From Pseudomonas triticicola (lineage in GTDB: Bacteria > Pseudomonadota > Gammaproteobacteria > Pseudomonadales > Pseudomonadaceae): a stretch of 64,000 nt of DNA. The translations under genes were made by a program, and so were the position numbers. The DNA lies in the NCBI RefSeq assembly GCF_019145375.1, contig NZ_JAHSTX010000001.1:1897001-1961000 (forward strand), given 5' to 3'. Below the pieces are notes generated by a model. That model had not been told where the DNA came from. It searched no databases and worked only from the letters and a program-made list of their open reading frames with translations. Positions 33,575 through 44,866 of the stretch are shown here, in pieces; position 1 is the first letter of the stretch; each line of letters starts with the position of its first letter.

Positions 33575-36208
33575 TTATCGGCTCAAAGCCCGAGCCAGAA
33601 ACGGCGCAGTCTTGCTCTTCTTGCTCGCCGCGACTTTCTGTGGTGTGCCGGCGGCGACGATCCTGCCGCCCTGATCGCCGGCCCCTGGGCCGATGTCGAT
33701 CACCCAGTCGCTCTGCGCGACCACGCGCATTTCGTGTTCGACCACAATCACCGTGTGCCCCGCCGTCACCAGCGTATCGAGCTGTTCCAGCAAGCGATCG
33801 ACATCCCTCGGGTGCAATCCCGTAGTCGGCTCATCCAGCACATACAAGGTCGCGCCACGCTGGCTGCGCTGCAACTCGGTCGCCAGTTTGATCCGTTGCG
33901 CCTCACCACCGGACAGTTCCGTGGCCGGTTGCCCGAGGCGCAAGTAACCCAGACCGATATCGCGCAGCACCTCCAGCGAACGACGAATCCCTGCCTGCTC
34001 GGCAAACACCGACACCGCCTCATCGACAGTCAGTTGCAGCACCTGAGCGATGCTCAAGCCCTGCCAGAGAATCGCCAATGTCTGCGGGTTGTAGCGCGCT
34101 CCGTGGCAGGTCGGGCATGGCGCATACACGCTGGGCATGAACAGCAATTCCACACTGACGAACCCCTCACCCTCGCAAGTAGCGCAACGGCCCTTGGCGA
34201 CGTTGAAAGAAAACTGCCCTGCGTCATAGCCCACCGCTTGCGCTTCGGGAGTCGCGGCGAACAGCTTGCGCACGTTGTCGAACAACCCGGTGTAAGTCGC
34301 CAGATTGGAGCGCGGCGTGCGTCCGATGGGTTTCTGATCAACCTGCACCAGGCGTTTGATCGACTCCAGGCCGGCGCTGATCTGCCCGGTGCTGGGCGGC
34401 GGCGTGTCATCTTCCAGACTCGGTTCTTCTGACTCTGCCTCGGCCACCGGACGGCCCAGCTGCGCGCCGACCAGTTCCAGCAAGGCCTGACTGACCAGAC
34501 TCGATTTGCCAGAACCCGATACGCCGGTCACCGAGGTGAAACAGCCCAAGGGGAATTCGGCGCTGAGATTATTCAGGTTGTTGCGGGTGACGCCGTCCAG
34601 CTTCAGCCACCCGCTGGGCTTGCGCGGGGCGCGATCAGGGCGATGCTTTTCGGCAAACAGATAAGCGCGAGTCTGTGAATCTGCAACATCAGCAAGTCCC
34701 GCAGGCGGACCGCTGTACAGCACGCGCCCGCCCTTTTCGCCCGCTGCCGGACCGACGTCGATCAGCCAGTCGGCCCGGCGCATGGTCTCGACATCGTGCT
34801 CGACCACAAACAGCGTGTTGCCATCAGCCTTCAAGCGCTGCAACGCTTCGAACAGCGCCTCGCCATCCGCCGGATGCAGGCCGGCAGACGGTTCATCCAG
34901 CACATAGATGACTCCGAACAGCTGCGAGCCCAATTGCGTGGCCAGGCGCAAACGCTGCAACTCGCCCGACGACAACGTCGGCGTACCGCGTTCCAGCGCC
35001 AGATAACCCAGGCCGAGATCGGTCAGGGTGCTGACCCGCTCCAGCAAATCCTCAGCGATGCGTTGCGCCGCCAAGCGTTTCTCCAGCGACAGGTTTGGCG
35101 TGTGGCGCACGTCCGGCGCGCTGGCGTGACCGCTCGCGCCATGGGCGACACGCTGCTGACGGGCCTCGCGGGTTTGCGCATGGCTGAGGGTGTCGCCGCT
35201 CTCCTCGGCCTGTTCCAGATAATTTGCCGCTGCTACAGGCCGCAGCACTTCGGCCACTTGCAGCAACGGCATCTGCGACAGCTCACCGATGTCGTAGCCG
35301 GCGAAGGTTACCGACAACGCCTCGCGCTTGAGCCGTTTGCCCTCGCACAACGGGCACGGGCTGCCGCGCATGAACTGCGAAACACGCTTCTTCATCAGCG
35401 CACTTTGCGAGTGAGTGAAGGTGTGCAGGATGTAGCGCCGCGCGCCGGTGAAGGTGCCCTGATAACTCGGTTCCATTTTGCGCTTGAGCGCGACGCGGGT
35501 TTCTTCCGGGGTCAGCCCGGCGTACACCGGCACCGTCGGCGTCTCTTCAGTGAAGAGAATCCAGTCGCGCTGCTTTTTCGGCAGTTTTTTCCACGGAATG
35601 TCGACATCGATGCCCATGGTCACCAGGATGTCGCGCAGGTTCTGCCCCTGCCACGCCAAGGGCCAGGACGCCACTGCACGCTGGCGGATGGTCAGGTTCG
35701 GGTCCGGCACCATCAGCGCTTCGGTCACTTCATAGACGCGACCAAGTCCATGACACTCCGGGCAGGCGCCCTGCGGTGTGTTCGGTGAAAAGTCTTCGGC
35801 ATACAACATCGGCTGCCCCGGCGGATAACGGCCGGCGCGGGAATAGAGCATGCGGATCAGGCTCGACAACGTCGTCACGCTGCCCACCGACGAACGCGCG
35901 CTCGGCGTGCCGCGCTGCTGTTGCAAAGCGACGGCGGGTGGCAGTCCTTCGATGGAATCGACATCCGGCACGCCGACCTGATCGATCAGCCGCCGCGCGT
36001 ACGGCGCCACCGATTCGAAATAACGCCGCTGGGCCTCGGCATACAGCGTGGAAAACGCCAGCGACGACTTGCCCGAACCGGAGACGCCGGTGAACACCAC
36101 CAGCGCATCGCGCGGAATATCGACATCAACGTTCTTCAGGTTATGTTCGCGGGCGCCGCGCACGCGAACCATGCCGGCGGGTGCTTTGGAATTGCGCTTG
36201 GAAATCAT
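33575..36208 (-). CDS. Class II UvrA-like ABC ATPase
   Basis: An 877-residue UvrA-family protein with two ABC ATPase modules. Walker A motifs are GVSGSGKSS near residues 41-49 and again in the second half ([14 protein letters not shown]). Signature motifs are [12 protein letters not shown] and [12 protein letters not shown]. Zinc-type clusters are CPECHG, CPLCEG and CATCEG..CPTCHG. The UvrB-binding insertion is missing: the chain goes from RMLYSRAG (residue ~126) to [18 protein letters not shown] within about 25 residues, whereas E. coli UvrA has over 100 there. This makes it a class II UvrA (UvrA2), a group linked to DNA damage tolerance or drug resistance rather than standard excision repair. 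The start is the ATG at 36208; a longer frame exists upstream. Confidence 0.88.
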   Translation of the reverse strand: MISKRNSKAPAGMVRVRGAREHNLKNVDVDIPRDALVVFTGVSGSGKSSLAFSTLYAEAQRRYFESVAPYARRLIDQVGVPDVDSIEGLPPAVALQQQRGTPSARSSVGSVTTLSSLIRMLYSRAGRYPPGQPMLYAEDFSPNTPQGACPECHGLGRVYEVTEALMVPDPNLTIRQRAVASWPLAWQGQNLRDILVTMGIDVDIPWKKLPKKQRDWILFTEETPTVPVYAGLTPEETRVALKRKMEPSYQGTFTGARRYILHTFTHSQSALMKKRVSQFMRGSPCPLCEGKRLKREALSVTFAGYDIGELSQMPLLQVAEVLRPVAAANYLEQAEESGDTLSHAQTREARQQRVAHGASGHASAPDVRHTPNLSLEKRLAAQRIAEDLLERVSTLTDLGLGYLALERGTPTLSSGELQRLRLATQLGSQLFGVIYVLDEPSAGLHPADGEALFEALQRLKADGNTLFVVEHDVETMRRADWLIDVGPAAGEKGGRVLYSGPPAGLADVADSQTRAYLFAEKHRPDRAPRKPSGWLKLDGVTRNNLNNLSAEFPLGCFTSVTGVSGSGKSSLVSQALLELVGAQLGRPVAEAESEEPSLEDDTPPPSTGQISAGLESIKRLVQVDQKPIGRTPRSNLATYTGLFDNVRKLFAATPEAQAVGYDAGQFSFNVAKGRCATCEGEGFVSVELLFMPSVYAPCPTCHGARYNPQTLAILWQGLSIAQVLQLTVDEAVSVFAEQAGIRRSLEVLRDIGLGYLRLGQPATELSGGEAQRIKLATELQRSQRGATLYVLDEPTTGLHPRDVDRLLEQLDTLVTAGHTVIVVEHEMRVVAQSDWVIDIGPGAGDQGGRIVAAGTPQKVAASKKSKTAPFLARALSR

Positions 36209-36246
36209 CGGCCTGCCTTGATTGAAAAACTGGGCAGCGCTCGGCA

Positions 36247-38358
36247 TCAGGTGCCGAGCACCTCGCAAATCATCTGCAGTAAAGCTTGCGGGCTGTAGGG
36301 TTTGCCGAGCAGATGGGTATCGGGGCTGAGTTGGTGGTCGCGGGAAATGATGTCGCGGGTATGCCCGGAAGTGAACAGCACTGGCACCGGCGGTGTCTGC
36401 ACCTTGGCCCAAGCAGCGAGATCGGAGCTCTTGATCAGGCCGGGCATGACCACGTCGGTGAAGATCAGATCGATCTCGATGCCTTCCAGCAACATCTGCA
36501 TGGCCACGTCGCCATTGCACGCGGTCATCACCCGATAGCCTTCCTCGCGCAGCAACTCCACCGCCGAAGCGCGCACCGCGTCATTGTCTTCCACCACCAG
36601 AATGGTTTCGTGGCCGCCGCTCTTGCGTTCGCCGACACTGGCGGTCTCTTCGCGAACCGGACGCAGACTGCGCGGGAAATACAACTGCACCCGCGTGCCT
36701 TCGCCGAGCTTGCTGTCGATCTCGACGTGGCCGCCACTCTGTTTGACGAAGCCGAAAACCATGCTCAGACCGAGCCCGGTGCCCTGGCCGTCGGCCTTGG
36801 TGGTGAAGAACGGTTCGAAAACCTGTTCCAGCATTTGTGGGGCAATACCCACGCCGGTGTCGGTGACCGCCACGCGAACATACTCACCGGCCGCTATGCC
36901 CTTGCCGGCGCAATATTCGCTGTCCAGGCAGACATTGGCGGCACTGAGGCCGATGACGCCCTCGCCCTTCATCGCGTCGCGGGCGTTGATGGCCAGATTG
37001 AGAATCGCGTTTTCCAGTTGGTTGCGGTCGACGTTGATATGCCACGGCTGCGGCGGCAGTTGCATGTCGATCTGAATGGTTTCGCCCAAGGCGCGTTGCA
37101 GCAACTCGCCAACGCCTTCGAAAATCTGTTCTGGGTTGCACACGGCCGGTGACAGCGGTTGCCGGCGGGCAAATGCGAGCAATTGCGAAGACAGTTTGGC
37201 CCCGCGCTCGACCGCAGCCAGCGAAGCCCCGACCCGGCGCTGCACGTTGGCATTGTTGGGCTCATGCCGAGCGAGCAGATGCAGGTTGCCGGCGATCACT
37301 TGCAGCAGATTGTTGAAGTCATGGGCAACACCACCGGTCAGGCCGCCGATGGCTTCGAGTTTCTGCGACTGGCGAAGTTGTTCCTCAGCCGCCAGCCGCG
37401 CATTCACCTCGGCGGCCACGCGCTGTTCGAGGTTGCGGGTGAATTTGAGCAGTGATTCTTCGGCATTCTTGCGCTCATGGATGTCGATCAGCACACCGGG
37501 GAAGCGAAACGGCCTTCCGTCTTCATCGAACTCGCAGGCACCACTGGCCAGCACCCACAGATATTGGCCATCGCCGCGCTGCACACGGTATTCGGCGTTA
37601 TAGGGTTCGCCAGTGCGCACAGAGTGGGCGACCCGCTCCTGGACCCATGGGTGGTCGTCAGGGTGAATGCGCGATTCGGCGATGTCCTGTTGCAGATCGC
37701 TCAGGTCCTGATCCGGCGGATAGGAAAAGGTGCGGGCGAAACGTTCGTCAGCGGAGAAGCGATTGTTCTTGATGTCCCAGACAAACGAGCCAAGCAGTGC
37801 GCCGGCATTCAGCGCCAGACGCACGCGCTCGTTGTCGGCGCGATAGGCATCTTCGGCCGCCTGACGCAGGCGCTCGGAATGCACCAGTTCGGTGGTTTCG
37901 ACCACCATCGCCATGACGCCGCCGGGCACGCCTTCGTCGTTGGCCACCGGGCTGTAATACAAATCCATCCAGACGTCTTCGGGCACGCCGTCGCGCAGCA
38001 ATACCAGCTCTTTGTTGCGATAGGACAAGGTGCCACCGGCTAGGCAGGTGTCAACGACGTGACGGTTGAACTCGGCGACTTCCGGCCAGCCCAGCTCAAC
38101 CGGAACCCCGAGCAGATAGGGATGGCGGCCACCGGCAAATTCGGAATAAGCGTCGTTGTAGATCATGTAGCCGGCGTGCCCCCACAGCATCACCATCGGC
38201 AACGGCGAAGCCAGCATCAGTTGCACGGTGTTGCACAGGCTGGCCGGCCATTCGGCGAGCGCGCCAAGTTCGGTGTGGCTCCAGTCGAACGCACGGATGC
38301 GTTCGGCCATTTCGCCTTTCCAGCCTTCACAGCCGTGGCTTTCGGATAAAAACTGCAT
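36247..38358 (-). CDS. PAS-containing hybrid histidine kinase with C-terminal receiver
   Basis: A 703-residue soluble hybrid kinase. Two PAS domains come first (about 45-165, with WGHAGYMIYNDAYSEFAG, and about 178-300, ending PGVLIDIHERKNAEESL). A short coiled coil leads to HisKA with GGVAHDFNNLLQV (His346), then a HATPase (LAINARDAM, DTGVGIAPQ, GTGLGLSMV). A receiver domain closes it (about 585-703, Asp635 in LIFTDVVMPG). There is no membrane segment, so a cytoplasmic cue such as redox or light is possible; no cofactor-binding cysteine is evident at the PAS sites. It lies 38 bases upstream of the UvrA gene and may be co-transcribed with it. Confidence 0.88.
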   Translation of the reverse strand: MQFLSESHGCEGWKGEMAERIRAFDWSHTELGALAEWPASLCNTVQLMLASPLPMVMLWGHAGYMIYNDAYSEFAGGRHPYLLGVPVELGWPEVAEFNRHVVDTCLAGGTLSYRNKELVLLRDGVPEDVWMDLYYSPVANDEGVPGGVMAMVVETTELVHSERLRQAAEDAYRADNERVRLALNAGALLGSFVWDIKNNRFSADERFARTFSYPPDQDLSDLQQDIAESRIHPDDHPWVQERVAHSVRTGEPYNAEYRVQRGDGQYLWVLASGACEFDEDGRPFRFPGVLIDIHERKNAEESLLKFTRNLEQRVAAEVNARLAAEEQLRQSQKLEAIGGLTGGVAHDFNNLLQVIAGNLHLLARHEPNNANVQRRVGASLAAVERGAKLSSQLLAFARRQPLSPAVCNPEQIFEGVGELLQRALGETIQIDMQLPPQPWHINVDRNQLENAILNLAINARDAMKGEGVIGLSAANVCLDSEYCAGKGIAAGEYVRVAVTDTGVGIAPQMLEQVFEPFFTTKADGQGTGLGLSMVFGFVKQSGGHVEIDSKLGEGTRVQLYFPRSLRPVREETASVGERKSGGHETILVVEDNDAVRASAVELLREEGYRVMTACNGDVAMQMLLEGIEIDLIFTDVVMPGLIKSSDLAAWAKVQTPPVPVLFTSGHTRDIISRDHQLSPDTHLLGKPYSPQALLQMICEVLGT

Positions 38359-38493
38359 CGCCTGACTCAGTGTCCTTTTTTGCGGTTTTCCGATCTATCG
38401 CAACGCTACAACGACGCGACGCCCGTGTGTTTCGAGGCTGTGAAAACGCATTGGTTTCATCGCAGGTATAGCCGATTTGCGACGCAGAGCCAT

Positions 38494-39183
38494 TCAGACG
38501 CCAATCAAGTGCTTGAGTGGGTGATAGCCGGTTTTCATTTTCGCCGCGACGTCGAGGATCGCCTTCTCGATTCCATTGAGGTGCGTGCAGGTCAGTTCGA
38601 TCGCGGCGCTCTGATTACCGGCTTCGATGTACTCAAGCAAACGCAGGTGTTCATCGTCGCGGCAAGCCTGGTGGCTGTCGTCATCGAGCGCGGCGGCATA
38701 CAGCGAGGCCCGCGAGATCAGCTTCTGGAACCAGTCAAGCAGCACCGGATTGTTCAGGCTGCGCGCCAGTTTGAGGTGGAATTCGCCGAGGAGATGGATC
38801 AACCGTTCATGGTCGCCGGCCGCATGGGCGGCGTCTTCCAGTAACAAGTGCTCACGCAGATCCTGCATGGCAACGCTGTCTCTACGCCGGCACAGTTCGG
38901 TGACGATGCCGATCTCGATCAGACGCCGGGTTTCGAACAAGGAACGCAGCTCTGCGTCACTGGGCAGCGACACCGATGCACCTTTGTTGGGCTCGGTGGT
39001 GACCAGACCATCGGCTTCCAACTGCTTGAGCGCAGCACGCACCGAGGTGCGGCTGACATTGAACAGCTCGGCCAGCGAGGCCTCGCCCAGCTTCATGCCC
39101 GGGCGCAACGAACGCTTGCTGATCGCCGCGTAAACCCCTTGGTAGACGCGATCGACCGTGGTTTCCAGCTTCTTTTCGCTCAT
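38494..39183 (-). CDS. GntR-family regulator, FCD type
   Basis: A 229-residue regulator. The N-terminal winged helix-turn-helix (about 12-75) reads GEASLAELFNVSRTSVRAALKQLEADGLV followed by an NKGASVS wing. The C-terminal part is an all-helical FCD effector domain with metal-ligand-type histidines (EFHLKLARSLNN). AAGGAG precedes the ATG at 39183 by six bases. It is monocistronic by context: 135 bases from the hybrid kinase and bordered by the REP array on its upstream side, so no target gene is adjacent and the effector (usually a carboxylic acid) is unknown. Confidence 0.88.
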   Translation of the reverse strand: MSEKKLETTVDRVYQGVYAAISKRSLRPGMKLGEASLAELFNVSRTSVRAALKQLEADGLVTTEPNKGASVSLPSDAELRSLFETRRLIEIGIVTELCRRRDSVAMQDLREHLLLEDAAHAAGDHERLIHLLGEFHLKLARSLNNPVLLDWFQKLISRASLYAAALDDDSHQACRDDEHLRLLEYIEAGNQSAAIELTCTHLNGIEKAILDVAAKMKTGYHPLKHLIGV

Positions 39184-39340
39184 TCGAACACTCCTTTGGC
39201 GTCGGGCAATTCATCCTGGCAGTGGCTGGCCATGGAGATTGATCGGGTTCCCGTACCAGTGTGAAGCGCAGAATATCTGCCTTCGGCCCAAAGGTGCAGC
39301 CTTTTGATTTATCTCGATTTTGAATAAACAGCCAAAACCT

Positions 39341-40371
39341 GTGGGAGCGAGCCTGCTCGCGAAGGCGCTGGCACAGTCAACATCGTCATTGCCTGACAGT
39401 CCGCTTTCGCGAGCAGGCTCGCTCCCACATTGATACGGGGCAGATCGACCATCGCCAGCGCAACCAAAATCCCTGTGGGAGCGAGCCTGCTCGCGAAGGC
39501 GCCGGCACAGTCAACATCGTCATCGCCTGACACTGCGCTTTCGCGAGCAAGCTCGCTCCCACACTGATACGGGGCAGATCGACCATCTTCATCGCAACCA
39601 AAATCCCTGTGGGAGCGAGCTTGCTCGCGAAGGCGGCGGCACATTCAACATCGTCATTGCCTGACACTGCGCTTTCGCGAGCAGGCTCGCTCCCACACTG
39701 ATACGGGGTAGATCGACCATCTCCAGAGCAACCAAAGTCCCTGTGGGAGCGAGCCTGCTCGCGAAGGCGCCGGCACAGTCAACATCGTCATCGCCTGACA
39801 CTGCGCTTTCGCGAGCAGGCTCGCTCCCACACTGATCCGGGGCAGATCGACCATCTTCATCGCAACCAAAATCCCTGTGGGAGCGAGCCTGCTCGCGAAG
39901 GCGCCGGCACAGTCAACATCGTCATCGCCTGACACTGCGCTTTCGCGAGCAGGCTCGCTCCCACACTGATCCGGGGCAGATCGACCATCTTCATCGCAAC
40001 CAAAATCCCTGTGGGAGCGAGCCTGCTCGCGAAGGCGGCGGCACAGTCAACATCGTCATCGCCTGACAGTCCGCTTTCGCGAGCAAGCTCGCTCCCACAC
40101 TGATCCGGGGCAGATCGACCATCTTCATCGCAACCAAAATCCCTGTGGGAGCGAGCCTGCTCGCGAAGGCGCCGGCACATTCAACATCGTCATTGCCTGA
40201 CACTGCGCTTTCGCGAGCAGGCTCGCTGCCACACTGATACGGGGCAGATCGACTATCTTCGTTGCAACCAAAGTCCCTGTGGGAGCGAGCCTGCTCGCGA
40301 AGGCGGCGGCACAGTCAACATTGTCATCGCCTGACGCTGCGCTTTCGCGAGCAGGCTCGCTGCCACAAAGG
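39341..40371. repeat. Tandem array of eight REP doublets, exact 134-bp period
   Basis: Between the GntR gene and dnaE2 (39184-40371, no gene) lie eight REP doublets. The forward core GTGGGAGCGAGC begins at 39341, 39475, 39609, 39743, 39877, 40011, 40145 and 40279, a spacing of exactly 134 bases each time. Each unit contains the inverted core (CTTTCGCGAGCAGGCTCG) and a spacer with GGCAGATCGACCATC. Units differ by scattered substitutions but show no length change. The last unit is cut off at the dnaE2 stop codon. Confidence 0.95.
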
Positions 40372-43300
40372 TCAGTGGAAATCGCGGCTCTGCACGTGAA
40401 TGCCGTTGAGCAGCGGGCTCAGGTCGCTCATGCGCCCGGCGATCAGGTGGCGCACATCGCCTTCGCGTTCCCAGCGGCCGTCGACCTTGAGCAATTGCGA
40501 CCCCACCAGCACTTGGCGCTGACGCTCGGCCAGGTCACGCCAGACCACCACGTTGACGTTGCCGAACTCGTCTTCCAGGGTCACGAACGTCACCCCGCTG
40601 GCCGTACCGGGTCGCTGTCGGCCGGTAACCAGGCCGGCCACGCTCACGGGCCGGCCATGTTCAACATCCATCAATTCCCGCGAGCTGCGGCAGCGCCGGG
40701 CCTGCAACTCGCCACGCAGCAATGCCAACGGGTGCGGCCCCAGCGTCGTCCCCACCGTGGCGTAATCAGCATGCAGGTCTTCGCCAACGCTGGGTTTGGG
40801 CAGGACGATTTTGACTTCTTCCTCGTTGGGCAGGCCGGCGAACAGGCCTAGCTGTTTCTGCACCCCGGCCACTTCCCAGCGCGCGCGATGGCGATGCCCG
40901 GCCAGGCCACGCAAAGCGCCGGAGTCTGCCAGCAAGGCCTGCGCACGACTGTCGAGAGCGGCGCGCTCGCCCAAATCGGCAACATCGGCAAACGCCCCGT
41001 GGCGGCGCGCGGCTTCGATGCGCCGGGCATCTTCTTCGCGAAAGCCCTTGATCATGCGCAGGCCCATGCGAATCGCCGGTTGCCCGGCACTCAGCGGTTC
41101 GAGGCTGCAATCCCACTCGCTGGCGCGCACGTCCACCGGACGGATCTGCAATTGGTGCCGACGCGCATCCTGCAGAATCTGGTCCGGGCTGTAAAAGCCC
41201 ATCGGCCAACTGTTGATCAATGCGCAGGCGAACGCTGCCGGCTCGTGACACTTGAGCCAGCAACTGGCGTAGGTCAGCAAGGCAAAACTGGCGGCGTGGG
41301 ATTCGGGGAAGCCGTAACTGCCGAAGCCTTTGATCTGCTCGAAGATCTGCGCAGCGAATTCCGGTGTGTAGCCGTTCTTTTTCATGCCGGCGGCGAGGCG
41401 TTCCTTGTGCGGCTCCAGTCCGCCATGGCGTTTCCAAGCTGCCATCGAGCGGCGCAACTGATCGGCGTCGCCGGGGCTATAGTCGGCAGCAACGATGGCG
41501 ATCTGCATGACCTGTTCCTGGAACAACGGCACGCCAAGGGTTCTTTTGAGTACGACTTCGAGCGCCGGCGACGGATAGGTTTCCGCCTCTTCGTTATTAC
41601 GTCGGCGCAGATACGGATGAACCATGCCGCCCTGAATCGGCCCGGGCCGGACGATCGCCACTTCAATCACCAGATCGTAGAAGGTCTTAGGCTTCAGGCG
41701 CGGCAGCATCGACATCTGCGCCCGCGACTCGATCTGGAACACGCCGACGGTATCGGCGCGGCTGATCATTGCGTAGGTCGGTTTGTCTTCGGCGGGGATC
41801 GTCGCGAGCGTCAGGTTCAGATCACGATGCCGGCGCAGCAGGTCGAAGCAGCGGCGAATCGCGCTGAGCATGCCCAAGGCGAGGATATCCACCTTGAGCA
41901 GGCCGACCGCATCGAGGTCGTCCTTGTCCCACTGAATGATGGTGCGGTCGGCCATTGCCGCGTTTTCGACCGGCACCAAGGTGTCCAGCGGCTGCTCGGA
42001 AATCACAAAACCGCCGGGATGCTGCGACAGATGCCGGGGGAAGCCGATCAGTTGCCCGGTCAGGCTCAGCACCCGGCGCAGCACCGGACTCTCCGGGTCG
42101 AAGCCGCCTTCACGCAAACGTTCCAGCGGCGGCGTCTCATCGCTCCAGCGCCCGCAGCAGTCGGCCAGCGCGTTGATCTGATCCGGCGGCAGGCCGAGGG
42201 CCTTGGCCACATCGCGCACGGCACCGGTGGCGTGATAGGTGCTGACCACCGCCGTCAGCGCCGCACGACGCCGGCCGTAACGGTTGAACACGTATTGCAG
42301 GACTTCTTCGCGGCGCTCGTGCTCGAAATCGACATCGATGTCCGGCGGCTCGTTGCGCTCTTTGGACATGAAACGTTCGAACAATAGGGTGGTGCGCTCC
42401 GGGTCGATTTCGGTGATGCCCAAGGCATAACACACCGCCGAGTTGGCTGCCGAACCACGGCCCTGACAGAGGATTTTCTGTGTGCGGGCAAAGCGCACCA
42501 CGTCGTGCACGGTGAGGAAATAGCTTTCGTAGCCGAGCTCGGCGATCAATTGCAGCTCGTCATCGATCTGCTTGAGCACCTTGGCCTGAGGCCCTTTCGG
42601 CCAGCGCCAGGCAATGCCCTCCTCGGTCAGATGGCGCAACCAGGAACTGGCACTGTGGCCCTCGGGCACCAGCTCTTTCGGGTACTGATAGCGCAGCTCG
42701 CTCAGATCGAAGGTGCAGCGTCTGGCCAGTTTTAGCGACGCTTCGAGCAAGTCCGGCGGATACAGGGCGCGCAGCTCATCGAGGCAACGCAAATGCCGCT
42801 CGCCATTGGGGTGCAGGCGCAGACCCGCTTCGGCCACGGGGACGTGATGACGGATCGCGGTCATGGTGTCCTGCAAGGCACGGCGCCCCCGGGCGTGCAT
42901 GTGCACATCGCCGCTGGCCACGGCTGGAATCTGCAACTCAGCCGCCAGAGCCAACAATGCCGATAGTCGCTGCTGATCGTTCTGCCCGCGATGCAGTTGC
43001 ACCGTGAGCCACAGGCGGTCGCCGAAGGTTTGTTTCAGCCAGCGCCCTTCTTCCCGGTCATCCACTGAATCCGGCACCCACAACACCAGCAAACCCGGCA
43101 GCGCTTCGGCGAAGTCTTCCCGCTGCACCTGATACTGGCCTTTCTGCGTACGCCGCCGAGCCTGGGTGATCAAGCCGCACAAGGCCTGATAACCGGCAAG
43201 GTTTTCCACCAGCAGCACCAGTTTCGGGCCGTTGTCGATGCGTATCTCGCTGCCGATGATTAGCGGCAACTCAACGGACTTCGCCGCTTGCCACGCACGA

Positions 43301-43449
43301 ACGATGCCGGCCAGGGTACATTCGTCGGTGATCGCCAGCGCCTGATAGCCGTGCTTTTTCGCCCGCTGAAACAGTTCCAGCGCGCTCGAGGCTCCGCGCT
43401 GGAAACTGAAGTTCGACAGGCAATGCAGTTCGGCGTAATCGGCACTCAT
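40372..43449 (-). CDS. dnaE2: Error-prone DNA polymerase DnaE2 (ImuC)
   Basis: A 1025-residue C-family polymerase of the DnaE2/ImuC type, responsible for damage-induced translesion synthesis and mutagenesis. The PHP domain is at the N-terminus ([21 protein letters not shown]). The palm carries the catalytic aspartates in [15 protein letters not shown] (near residue 370) and [15 protein letters not shown]. The C-terminal OB-fold region reads [24 protein letters not shown] motif near residue 860 resembles a beta-clamp-binding motif. The start is the ATG at 43449, overlapping the imuB stop in ATGA. It is the last gene of a lexA2-imuA-imuB-dnaE2 operon, so SOS control is expected. Its stop codon directly abuts the REP array. 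Confidence 0.95.
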   Translation of the reverse strand: MSADYAELHCLSNFSFQRGASSALELFQRAKKHGYQALAITDECTLAGIVRAWQAAKSVELPLIIGSEIRIDNGPKLVLLVENLAGYQALCGLITQARRRTQKGQYQVQREDFAEALPGLLVLWVPDSVDDREEGRWLKQTFGDRLWLTVQLHRGQNDQQRLSALLALAAELQIPAVASGDVHMHARGRRALQDTMTAIRHHVPVAEAGLRLHPNGERHLRCLDELRALYPPDLLEASLKLARRCTFDLSELRYQYPKELVPEGHSASSWLRHLTEEGIAWRWPKGPQAKVLKQIDDELQLIAELGYESYFLTVHDVVRFARTQKILCQGRGSAANSAVCYALGITEIDPERTTLLFERFMSKERNEPPDIDVDFEHERREEVLQYVFNRYGRRRAALTAVVSTYHATGAVRDVAKALGLPPDQINALADCCGRWSDETPPLERLREGGFDPESPVLRRVLSLTGQLIGFPRHLSQHPGGFVISEQPLDTLVPVENAAMADRTIIQWDKDDLDAVGLLKVDILALGMLSAIRRCFDLLRRHRDLNLTLATIPAEDKPTYAMISRADTVGVFQIESRAQMSMLPRLKPKTFYDLVIEVAIVRPGPIQGGMVHPYLRRRNNEEAETYPSPALEVVLKRTLGVPLFQEQVMQIAIVAADYSPGDADQLRRSMAAWKRHGGLEPHKERLAAGMKKNGYTPEFAAQIFEQIKGFGSYGFPESHAASFALLTYASCWLKCHEPAAFACALINSWPMGFYSPDQILQDARRHQLQIRPVDVRASEWDCSLEPLSAGQPAIRMGLRMIKGFREEDARRIEAARRHGAFADVADLGERAALDSRAQALLADSGALRGLAGHRHRARWEVAGVQKQLGLFAGLPNEEEVKIVLPKPSVGEDLHADYATVGTTLGPHPLALLRGELQARRCRSSRELMDVEHGRPVSVAGLVTGRQRPGTASGVTFVTLEDEFGNVNVVVWRDLAERQRQVLVGSQLLKVDGRWEREGDVRHLIAGRMSDLSPLLNGIHVQSRDFH

Positions 43450-44861
43450 GCGAACCAGCCTTGCAGCCACAGCGGACCGCCCTCACCCACCGCCCGCCAG
43501 GCCCAGCCCTGCTGACCGGCGCGGTTCTGGATCAGGTAGTAATCACGCCGCACGTCGCCACCGTCCCACCAACCGGATTCGATGCGCTCCGGCCCCATGA
43601 GAATCCGCGCCGAACCTTCCGGCACGCTTTGCGGTTCGTTGAGCAGCCAGCCCGGACGCTGCACGCTGGGCAACCCCGTGCAAGGCTGCTTGTCGACGGC
43701 GCTCTGCCACGCGCACTCAGGGCGATGATCGGCCTGAAAGCGCAGCCCCTGCACCGCGTCATCACCCAGCCGTGCGCGCAGGCGTTCGCGCAATTGCTCC
43801 CAGGGCAAGGTCTGCTGCGGGCGGTCGTCGAACAGCTCCTGATACTGCGGAACGAAACTCGGCAGGTCTTCGGCGCGCAAGCGAAAACCACGCACCGGTG
43901 CTTCGACCTGGACTTGCTCCAGCCGGCCACGGGCCAGTTCGAAGAGCATCGCCGCGTCACGCTCGGCGCTGAGCAGGCCGACCTTGATCACTGTGTCCGG
44001 CAGCCCGGCGTGTTCCAGATGCAGGTCAAAACGCTGCACGCCACTGTCGCGCCCGCAGAGGAACGCCGACAAATCGCCGGTCAAGCGCCGTAACGGGAAC
44101 AGCAAGGCTTGATGGGATTGCACGTCGAAATTCAGTTCGATGCGGATATCGAAACGGTCGGGCGGCAGATAGAACGCCAGCGCCAGAGGGCGTGCGCCGA
44201 ACAGCGTGTCGAGGTGCTTGAGCATCTGCGCTTCGAAACGCCGGGCCAGTGCCTGGCGTGGCAGGCTTTGCACCTGACTGAGATTGCGCAGGCCCATGCG
44301 CGACAACGCCGTGGCGACATTCGGCTCCAGCCCCACACGATCAACAGGCAACTGCCCGAGATGATGCTGCAAAGCCTCACCGTCCGGCACCACCAAGCCA
44401 TCGTAGGCATTGGCCAGCACTCGCGCCGCCACCGGGTTCGGCGCGGCGACGATGCGATGGCGAAAGCCCAGATCTTTCAATTCCTGGCGCAGGCGAGCTT
44501 CAAATTGCGGCCAGGTACCGAACAGTCCCAGGCTGGATTCGATCTCGAACACCACGGTACGCGGGTAATGCACGCTGACCTGCGCGCTGAAGCGATAGGC
44601 CCAAGCGGCGAGAAACTGCTGCCAGTGCTCGACCTCGGCCACCTCGTAATCGGCGGTGGCAAAGCCTTTGCTCATGGCTTGCGCGGCGGTCATCGACATG
44701 CCAGGACGCAGGCCGAGTTTGCGTGCCGCCGGATTAACCGCTTGCAGCACCCGCCGCTGGGCCGGGCCGCTGAGCAGGACCAGCGGCTCTTCAGGGTCGG
44801 GCCGCTGACGCAGCACGGCGTCGAGAGCCAATTGCGGAAACAGGATACATACCCAGCGCAT
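43446..44861 (-). CDS. imuB: Inactive Y-family polymerase ImuB
   Basis: A 471-residue Y-family polymerase relative that acts as the hub of the ImuA-ImuB-DnaE2 mutasome. The usual catalytic aspartates are absent: the first motif reads [17 protein letters not shown] instead of a DMD motif, and the second reads [12 protein letters not shown], as expected for the catalytically dead ImuB. A helix-hairpin-helix region and little-finger part follow. The motif QTLPW (in [12 protein letters not shown]) is a plausible clamp-binding sequence, the key feature of ImuB in known systems. The ATG at 44861 lies five bases after the imuA stop, and its own stop overlaps dnaE2. Confidence 0.92.
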   Translation of the reverse strand: MRWVCILFPQLALDAVLRQRPDPEEPLVLLSGPAQRRVLQAVNPAARKLGLRPGMSMTAAQAMSKGFATADYEVAEVEHWQQFLAAWAYRFSAQVSVHYPRTVVFEIESSLGLFGTWPQFEARLRQELKDLGFRHRIVAAPNPVAARVLANAYDGLVVPDGEALQHHLGQLPVDRVGLEPNVATALSRMGLRNLSQVQSLPRQALARRFEAQMLKHLDTLFGARPLALAFYLPPDRFDIRIELNFDVQSHQALLFPLRRLTGDLSAFLCGRDSGVQRFDLHLEHAGLPDTVIKVGLLSAERDAAMLFELARGRLEQVQVEAPVRGFRLRAEDLPSFVPQYQELFDDRPQQTLPWEQLRERLRARLGDDAVQGLRFQADHRPECAWQSAVDKQPCTGLPSVQRPGWLLNEPQSVPEGSARILMGPERIESGWWDGGDVRRDYYLIQNRAGQQGWAWRAVGEGGPLWLQGWFA

Positions 44862-44866
44862 GACAA

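Noticed and set aside
39309..40203. Several overlapping minus-strand frames of 70-111 residues in the REP array
   Set aside because: They are translations of the repeated REP unit (they share SVGASLLAKAQCQ) and have no independent ribosome sites.
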